Assembly (NCBI GenBank): GCA_021803885.1 | Contig: JAJZKY010000062.1 | Location: 1 to 12,044, forward strand | Reading direction: 5' to 3' | DNA: 12,044 bases | Source: Planctomycetota bacterium | GTDB lineage: Bacteria > Planctomycetota > Phycisphaerae > WQYP01 > JAJZKY01 | Notes under the pieces: model-generated | Told to the model about the DNA's origin: nothing | Databases searched by the model: none | What the model saw: only the letters and a program-made list of their open reading frames with translations | Made by a program: the position numbers and the translations under genes | Shown here: in pieces, positions 7,048 to 12,044 of the stretch | Layout of the letters: each line of letters starts with the position of its first letter | Position numbering within the stretch: the stretch's first letter is position 1

Positions 7048-8442
7048 GTGGTGAATAATAACAGGATGCGAACACACTTGAACCCCGTGGACTATTTTGC
7101 GGATCAACTCAGCCCGGCATCGCTGGTCCGGCTTTATTCGCTATTGCCGGAATGGGCCATCGCTCAAGTTCGTGCGCATCGCTTCCGGCAGACTGTACAA
7201 TATGTTGGCCGATACAGTCCTTTTTATCGCCAGGCCTTCCGAAAGCATGGTATTGATCCTCACATGGTGCGCACCCCGTCAGATCTTGGTGATTTTTATA
7301 CCACACCGGACGATATCGTCGCTGATTCCCGGGCATTTTTGTGCCGTGACCCCAATATCGTTTTTGAATCCTCCGGTACCAGCGGTAAAAACAAACAGAT
7401 TTATTATAATCACCGGGAGTTGGCGCAAATCGCGCAAATTGATGCGGCGGGATTGTGGCTCATGGGACTCAAGCCGACAGATCGTGTGGCTAATGCCTTT
7501 GATTTCTCCATGTGGATACCGGGAATGCTGGCGCATAACGCGCTATTGACATCCGGCACATTCTGTATGGCCTTCGGCAAAGTTGATCCGTTGGAGGTAT
7601 ATCGCCGCCTGGAGCAATATCGCTTCAATGTAATTCTTGGTGAGCCTACCTGGTTGATTCGCCTGACGGAATTGGCTGAAACCCATGGCAGCGTACCCTT
7701 GAAAATGCTGATCGGCGGCGCGGAAGAAATGCCGCGCGATGCCATCGCCTGGATGAACCGTGTCTGGCATGGCGCCCAGGTGCGCATGTGTTATGGCAGT
7801 GTGGAATTAGGCAGCGCTTTGGGTTATCAGCCCTGTGATCAATTTGACGGCTACCACATTGATGACACCGATTTTTATCCGGAAATTCTGGAGCCGGGAG
7901 AGGATGGCTACGGGGAGCTGGTCTTCACGACACTGCGGCGCACCGTTATGCCGCTGTTGCGTTATCGTACGCGGGATGTTACCCGTTTGATCGCCGAACG
8001 TTGTCCCTGTGGTCGTGGCGGCATGCGCATGAACCGTCTGCGCGGACGGCGGGATGAATTGATTGTGGCCAGCGGCGGAAATTTATATCCGCTGATGTTT
8101 GAAAATATTTTGCGTCCCGTCGGCGGCCTGACTCATGATTGGCAGGTGATTTTCAAACTACAGTCCGTGCGGGAAATTATGGAAGTGCATGTTGAATCTG
8201 CACGGACGGATAAAGATAATCTGCGCCAGGATATTCAGCAGCAGATGCGGGTGCAATATCCCGACCTGATGAAAAATCTGGATATTGGTATTTTTGAAAT
8301 GCGGATCATCGCTCACACTCCCGGAGCATTGCGCCACGGGCGAAAACTCAAACGTATGGTTGATCTTCGGCAATATGATGCGGCGGTTCCGCCTGTCGAT
8401 GCCACGGCGGCCCTGGCGTCCCAGGAGGCCGCCCATGCGTGA
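7048..8442 (+). CDS. PaaK-type adenylate-forming ligase (phenylacetate-CoA ligase family)
   Basis: A 464-residue stand-alone ANL-superfamily enzyme of the PaaK branch, which activates a carboxylate as acyl-AMP and usually passes it to CoA. Motifs: phosphate-binding Glu-Ser-Ser-Gly-Thr-Ser-Gly-Lys (107-114), Gly-Gly-Ala-Glu-Glu-Met-Pro (223-229), Cys-Tyr-Gly-Ser-Val-Glu-Leu-Gly (248-255), Tyr-Arg-Thr-Arg-Asp (306-310, ribose-binding Asp310), Cys-Pro-Cys-Gly-Arg-Gly (319-324), hinge Arg-Gly-Arg-Arg-Asp-Glu (332-337), and a C-terminal domain with candidate catalytic lysines at Gly-Arg-Lys-Leu-Lys-Arg (431-436). No carrier-protein domain or carrier gene is present, and there are no phenylacetate degradation genes, so the substrate is open. 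GTG 7048 has GGTGGT five bases upstream; GTG 7051 and ATG 7066 are alternatives. It overlaps the SGNH gene by 8 bases. Confidence 0.87.
   Translation: MVNNNRMRTHLNPVDYFADQLSPASLVRLYSLLPEWAIAQVRAHRFRQTVQYVGRYSPFYRQAFRKHGIDPHMVRTPSDLGDFYTTPDDIVADSRAFLCRDPNIVFESSGTSGKNKQIYYNHRELAQIAQIDAAGLWLMGLKPTDRVANAFDFSMWIPGMLAHNALLTSGTFCMAFGKVDPLEVYRRLEQYRFNVILGEPTWLIRLTELAETHGSVPLKMLIGGAEEMPRDAIAWMNRVWHGAQVRMCYGSVELGSALGYQPCDQFDGYHIDDTDFYPEILEPGEDGYGELVFTTLRRTVMPLLRYRTRDVTRLIAERCPCGRGGMRMNRLRGRRDELIVASGGNLYPLMFENILRPVGGLTHDWQVIFKLQSVREIMEVHVESARTDKDNLRQDIQQQMRVQYPDLMKNLDIGIFEMRIIAHTPGALRHGRKLKRMVDLRQYDAAVPPVDATAALASQEAAHA
8423..8428 (+). promoter_or_regulatory. Strong ribosome binding site inside the ligase gene
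   Basis: AGGAGG, six bases before ATG 8435, within the last codons of the ligase gene. It fixes the start of the SGNH gene at 8435 rather than at in-frame upstream codons back to 8285, and implies coupled translation. Confidence 0.85.
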
Positions 8443-9169
8443 TAAACATGAATTTCGACTGTTGATTATTGGGGACAGCATCAGTTTAGGAATCGCGGAG
8501 ATACGCGGCGTTGAGATTATTGGCCAGGTGCCGCGATGCTATGTGGATATCTTGCGCACGGAATTTCCATATATAAGGTTTATTGTCAATGCGGATATTC
8601 ATCGCACCACCGCCGATGGTCTGGAGCTTGGCGATGTGTTATTGCGGCAACATCAGCCCGCAGTCGTACTGGTCATGCTGGGTGGCAACGATGCTGATTT
8701 ACTGTGGAAGCGTCTGGTGGTCAGCAATGGGAAAATTGTACAAAATCGCATCGGACTGGAACGCTACGCCAGCAACCTCACGCGTATCGCTCAGAAGGTG
8801 ATTGCCACTGGTGCCCTGCCCATCCTTACGGATATGCCCAATCATTCACTGGAAATCCGCGGTCGCTACTTGTCACAATTAAGTGGCCGGGATGTGGCCG
8901 GCATTATCGCGCGTAATGGCGGTCAGCCAGCATCAGATCGGGGGTTGGAGTTGTATCGCCAGGCTGCCGCCAATGTTGCCACGGCCATGCACTGTCCGTT
9001 CGTGCGCTACGGCACCGCGCTAAGCCATCGGCCGCCGGAACTCGTGATCGGACCCGATGGTGTCCATCCTAATAACTATGCCCATGAAATCATTGCCGAA
9101 GAATTAAAGCCCGCGATTCAACTGGTTATGGATAAAGTACGGACGCCAAAAATTGGCTCAAAAGCGTGA
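8435..9169 (+). CDS. SGNH/GDSL-family hydrolase, cytoplasmic
   Basis: A 244-residue esterase-fold protein with all SGNH blocks: Gly-Asp-Ser-Ile-Ser (13-17, nucleophile Ser15), a block II Gly at 62, Gly-Gly-Asn-Asp (83-86, oxyanion Asn85) and Asp-Gly-Val-His-Pro-Asn (208-213, catalytic Asp208 and His211). The first residues run straight into the beta-strand that holds Ser15, so there is no signal peptide and the enzyme should act inside the cell. The family includes esterases, TesA-like thioesterases, lysophospholipases and acyl-group removing enzymes of sugars. As the last gene of the operon, directly coupled to an acyl-activating ligase, it could release or proofread an acyl thioester or ester product; that is inference. 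The length matches single-domain members. Confidence 0.87.
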   Translation: MRDKHEFRLLIIGDSISLGIAEIRGVEIIGQVPRCYVDILRTEFPYIRFIVNADIHRTTADGLELGDVLLRQHQPAVVLVMLGGNDADLLWKRLVVSNGKIVQNRIGLERYASNLTRIAQKVIATGALPILTDMPNHSLEIRGRYLSQLSGRDVAGIIARNGGQPASDRGLELYRQAAANVATAMHCPFVRYGTALSHRPPELVIGPDGVHPNNYAHEIIAEELKPAIQLVMDKVRTPKIGSKA

Positions 9170-9307
9170 TATTCACCACACGGATACTGCGGCTCAACAC
9201 CCTCCGTTTACATTCGTCATGCGGTGAATAGTGATAAAATGATAGCCAACCGTTTTATGAGCAATACTGTCAACGGTTGTCAAAAACTCTTACATGTAAG
9301 CAGACGC
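9170..9307. other. Convergent intergenic region with nested inverted repeats
   Basis: This lies between the 3' ends of the two operons. It holds an 8-bp inverted repeat TATTCACC/GGTGAATA (9170-9177 and 9223-9230) enclosing ACGGA/TCCGT (9180-9184 and 9203-9207). It also holds CAACCGTT/AACGGTTG (9247-9254 and 9272-9279) and a perfect 12-bp palindrome CTTACATGTAAG (9289-9300). No U-tract follows any stem, so this is at best a weak bidirectional termination zone, although the position is right for one. Confidence 0.4.
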
Positions 9308-9958
9308 TTATGTCAATCGGGAAGGTTCAGAAGAAGCGTGCGCACGCTCCGGTTCCGAAAAATGCCCCGGCAACAACACGGTATCCGCCCGCTGTTCCAG
9401 TTTCTTAAGCCGTAAGGTTTTGGCCGCTTCCAACCCTTTATCAAAGGCCTTCATGTTAATATCCAGCAGCGCCGGACGAATCCTGCTTTGGATGGTTTTT
9501 CGGACATTGTCCCTGCCTAGAACGCCCGTAAGTTCCACCGTCATACCCACCGCCAGAATATTAGCTGTCATAACATTGCCAATTTCATACTTGGCGGTAC
9601 TGATAATTGGAAACCCATACACATCCCAGTTTTCCTGATCTCGTACCGGTACTCGCACCAGATTGTTGTCGACCAATACCAGAGCCCGTTTTTTCAGATC
9701 GCCCTTGTACATATCGTAGGTGCGTTGATCCAGTGCCAGCATAAAATCTACATGGGTGGATTCCGGGAATTCTATCGGCTCATCAGCGATAATAACGTCC
9801 GCTTTGGTCGGACCGCCCCGGACCTGTGAAGTATAAGTTGGTACCTGAGTGGCAAAACGATGTTCATAATGGATGGCAGCCTCAGCAAAAATGGTGCCGG
9901 CCAGCATGTTACCCTGACCGCCAATACCAACAAATCTTAATTCATAATGGAACGCCAT
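9308..9958 (-). CDS. korC: 2-oxoacid:ferredoxin oxidoreductase, gamma subunit (KorC)
   Basis: 216 residues, a usual length for a separate gamma subunit. The family signatures are present: Gly-Ile-Gly-Gly-Gln-Gly near the N-terminus (11-16) and Thr-Ser-Gln-Val-Arg-Gly-Gly-Pro-Thr-Lys-Ala-Asp (43-54). The gamma subunit completes the active complex with the alpha and beta subunits that oxidatively decarboxylate a 2-oxoacid with CoA and reduce ferredoxin, or run in reverse to fix carbon dioxide. An AAGGAG site at 9966-9971, seven bases before ATG 9958, overlaps the korB stop codon, so translation is coupled. The last 30 residues are charged and not obviously conserved. It is the final gene of the operon and ends facing the SGNH gene. 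Confidence 0.9.
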   Translation of the reverse strand: MAFHYELRFVGIGGQGNMLAGTIFAEAAIHYEHRFATQVPTYTSQVRGGPTKADVIIADEPIEFPESTHVDFMLALDQRTYDMYKGDLKKRALVLVDNNLVRVPVRDQENWDVYGFPIISTAKYEIGNVMTANILAVGMTVELTGVLGRDNVRKTIQSRIRPALLDINMKAFDKGLEAAKTLRLKKLEQRADTVLLPGHFSEPERAHASSEPSRLT

Positions 9959-9965
9959 TTTAGAA

Positions 9966-9971
9966 CTCCTT
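9966..9971 (-). promoter_or_regulatory. Ribosome binding site of korC
   Basis: AAGGAG on the - strand, seven bases before ATG 9958. It shares bases with the korB TAA (9970-9972), consistent with translational coupling. Confidence 0.8.
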
Positions 9972-10797
9972 AACCAGCGGCCTTACCGCTTACCTCTTTT
10001 ACTAATTCATAATAGGCCTGGGTATACTCTTTTTTCCCGGTATTGTCGACAAATATGCCGGTAATCAGTTTGCCGTCCAGCTCCTCCGGGCTAAGCGTTT
10101 TGGCATTATTGCGACCAACCGTGATATTACGGATATGGTCGACCAAAGCCACGGGATTGCCCAACTGATTTCTCCCCCCCCATTGGATATGGCAATTACT
10201 GATAGCATCGATAATGCTGATACCCTTATGCTCCAGTCCTTTCCGAATATAATTTTTCAAGGTTACCGGCTCAGCCACACTGCCGCGGGCCACAAACGTG
10301 GCCCCCGCTCCGCGGGCCAGTTCCACGACATCAAAGTTGGAGTCGATATTGCCTCTTGGCATCGTGGACGCATGGGATCCTGGCGGGGTGGTTGGAGAAT
10401 ATTGACCGCCCGTCATGCCATAAATCCAGTTGTTCACCACTACAATAGTGATATCGATATTTCTTCTACAGGCGTGGATAAAGTGATTCCCGCCGATGGC
10501 GACCATATCCCCATCTCCTGAAAACACAACCACATGCATGCCCGGATGACACATTTTAATCGCCGTGGCCGCGGGGATAGATCGTCCGTGCAGTGTGTGC
10601 ATCGTATGAAAATCAACATAACCGGAACCACGGGCGGAACAGCCGATGCCGGACACCATCACAATATCGTTTTTATCCCAATGCAGCTCGTCAATGGCCA
10701 CAATTAAAGCTTTAAGAACGGTTCCATTGCCGCAACCGGGGCACCAGTATAATGGCAATCTGTCGTTCCGCAGATAGTGAGAGTAATCCACGCTCAT
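9970..10797 (-). CDS. korB: 2-oxoacid:ferredoxin oxidoreductase, beta subunit (KorB, TPP-binding)
   Basis: 275 residues carrying the thiamine diphosphate site. Trp-Cys-Pro-Gly-Cys-Gly (18-23), Gly-Ile-Gly-Cys-Ser (50-54) and Asn-Cys-His-Ile-Gln-Trp-Gly (201-207) supply Cys19, Cys22, Cys53 and Cys202, the expected ligands of the [4Fe-4S] cluster near the cofactor. Ser-Gly-Asp-Gly-Asp (93-97) and Asn-Asn-Trp-Ile-Tyr-Gly-Met-Thr-Gly-Gly (122-131) form the TPP/Mg motif. It lacks a fused ferredoxin domain. The Asn-Cys-His-Ile-Gln form is the one typical of 2-oxoglutarate (Kor) rather than pyruvate enzymes, so 2-oxoglutarate is the likely substrate, without proof. The ATG overlaps the korA stop by four bases (10794-10797). 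Confidence 0.92.
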   Translation of the reverse strand: MSVDYSHYLRNDRLPLYWCPGCGNGTVLKALIVAIDELHWDKNDIVMVSGIGCSARGSGYVDFHTMHTLHGRSIPAATAIKMCHPGMHVVVFSGDGDMVAIGGNHFIHACRRNIDITIVVVNNWIYGMTGGQYSPTTPPGSHASTMPRGNIDSNFDVVELARGAGATFVARGSVAEPVTLKNYIRKGLEHKGISIIDAISNCHIQWGGRNQLGNPVALVDHIRNITVGRNNAKTLSPEELDGKLITGIFVDNTGKKEYTQAYYELVKEVSGKAAG

Positions 10798-12008
10798 ATT
10801 ATGACCTCTCTGATTTTTTCCAAAATCTGTTGTGGACGAATGGGAATTCCTGACGCCTGTAAAACGGTATGGATTTCAGAACGCCCCGCCACAGAGCGCT
10901 GAACCTCAAGAACCATCTGCCCCAGATTGATTTCGCTTACAATAATGTGTTTGAAACGCGAGGCCAATTCTTGAACTTGTTTTTCCGGAAAGGGCCATAC
11001 CGTTATCGGTCGGAACATTCCGACCTTCATTCCCTGTGCGCGGGCCTCTTTAATAGCCACACGCACAGTATTAGCGTTGCTGCCGTAGGCTATAATCGCC
11101 AATTCCGCATCATCCATCTGGTAGTATTCAAAGCTTTCGATAGCCTGGATGGCATCAAGAATTTTATGAATCATGCGTTTTTCATCGGCCAATACGGCGG
11201 CGGGATTTTCGGTTGGGAAACCTGTGGCATCTTTATTCAAACCCGTCATGTGAAATCGATAACGTGGAAAATTGGTTCTATCCGGCAACGGCGGCACAGA
11301 GCCAAAGCGGGCTACATCGTAGGGGCGGTAATCCTCAGTATCCACCGTGGGTTGCGACCGGTTTATAATCTTAATATCACGGAGCGGCGGAATCGTTACA
11401 CCGCTGCTGAGATGCCCCAAAATGGCATCCGACAAGATCATCACCGGCGTGCGGTATTGTTCCGACAGATTGAATGCACGTATGGTTTCCGTATAGCATT
11501 CCAGCAGACTACCGGGAGCCAGAGCGATAATTAAATGATCCCCATGCGTACCCCAGCGTGCCTGCATATAATCGCCCTGGGAAACGCGGGTGGGCAGTCC
11601 AGTGGATGGACCGCCCCGCATGACATCCACGATCACCAGCGGTAACTCCATCATACAGGCCATGCCAATTCCTTCCTGTTTGAGGGATATGCCCGGACCG
11701 CTGGAAGCGGTCATAGCCTTGAAGCCCGCGTAACTGGCCCCCGCGGCGGCAATAATGCTGGCAATTTCATCTTCCAATTGCATGAAAATACCGCCTGCTT
11801 CCGGCATGCGGCGGGCCAGAAGTTCCGGAATTTCACTTGATGGTGTAATCGGATAGCCGGCATAGAACCGGCAACCGGCGACCAGTGCCGCTTCCGCGAT
11901 TAATTCATTGCCGTTCATGATTTTGACTTCCGGAGCCGCCTGAATTTCAGGCGACTTCGTGTGGGTAAGCGGCAATTCAGCTTCAGGTATCAGGTTAATA
12001 CTCGACAT
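10794..12008 (-). CDS. korA: 2-oxoacid:ferredoxin oxidoreductase, alpha subunit (KorA)
   Basis: 404 residues from ATG 12008, with the pyrimidine-binding half of the TPP site and the C-terminal transketolase-like domain. Signatures: Tyr-Pro-Ile-Thr-Pro-Ser-Ser-Glu (52-59), Glu-Asp-Glu-Ile-Ala-Ser (79-84), Ser-Ser-Gly-Pro-Gly (102-106) and Arg-Gly-Gly-Pro-Ser-Thr-Gly-Leu-Pro-Thr (131-140). Unlike fused alpha-gamma enzymes it has no gamma domain at the N-terminus, matching the separate korC. About 30 residues precede the first conserved strand and look like a disordered leader. ATG 12008 is chosen because AAGGG lies seven bases upstream (12016-12020); a GTG at 12035 would add nine Lys/Gly-rich residues. 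The promoter, and a possible korD ferredoxin gene, would lie beyond the right edge. Confidence 0.92.
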   Translation of the reverse strand: MSSINLIPEAELPLTHTKSPEIQAAPEVKIMNGNELIAEAALVAGCRFYAGYPITPSSEIPELLARRMPEAGGIFMQLEDEIASIIAAAGASYAGFKAMTASSGPGISLKQEGIGMACMMELPLVIVDVMRGGPSTGLPTRVSQGDYMQARWGTHGDHLIIALAPGSLLECYTETIRAFNLSEQYRTPVMILSDAILGHLSSGVTIPPLRDIKIINRSQPTVDTEDYRPYDVARFGSVPPLPDRTNFPRYRFHMTGLNKDATGFPTENPAAVLADEKRMIHKILDAIQAIESFEYYQMDDAELAIIAYGSNANTVRVAIKEARAQGMKVGMFRPITVWPFPEKQVQELASRFKHIIVSEINLGQMVLEVQRSVAGRSEIHTVLQASGIPIRPQQILEKIREVII

Positions 12009-12044
12009 CCAAGAACCCTTTTTATTTTTCCCCACATACCCATG

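Noticed and set aside
10869..11534. 221-residue frame antisense to korA
   Set aside because: It is fully covered by the conserved KorA coding sequence, has no ribosome binding site and no recognisable domain.

Overview
The window reads as chromosomal DNA of a bacterium with roughly balanced base composition, using ATG, GTG and TTG starts and partly leaderless or weak ribosome binding sites. Ferredoxin-linked 2-oxoacid oxidoreductase genes point to an anaerobic or low-oxygen metabolism. The loosely packed left third, with a secreted orphan protein and a small orphan lipoprotein, would fit a Planctomycetota/PVC-type genome. That placement is a guess from style, not from a marker gene.

Layout. 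Positions 2-97 hold the last codons of a + strand gene that begins outside the window. A secreted alpha-helical protein of unknown function follows on the - strand (225-1424). From about 1425 to 2778 there is no supportable gene. This stretch carries three related 28-nt repeats, one on the + strand and two inverted, plus a GC-rich hairpin. A small lipoprotein gene (2779-3138) comes next, then a decayed second copy (about 3283-3410) of the gene end seen at the left edge.

The core is a tight five-gene + strand operon (3612-9169). It encodes an MtnX-like HAD phosphatase, an M20 (ArgE/DapE-type) metallohydrolase, a PLP enzyme of the glutamate-1-semialdehyde aminomutase fold, a stand-alone PaaK-type adenylate-forming ligase and a cytoplasmic SGNH hydrolase. 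Every member keeps its catalytic motifs. Together they look like a small-molecule pathway acting on an amino-acid-like compound: dephosphorylation, amide cleavage, amino-group transfer or shift, carboxylate activation and ester/thioester cleavage. I do not recognise the product, and this is the best candidate here for an undescribed system.

The right end is a convergent - strand operon, korA-korB-korC (12008 down to 9308), encoding the alpha, beta and gamma subunits of a 2-oxoglutarate-type ferredoxin oxidoreductase. A ferredoxin subunit (korD) is not in the window. The two operons meet at 9170-9307, which contains several inverted repeats.
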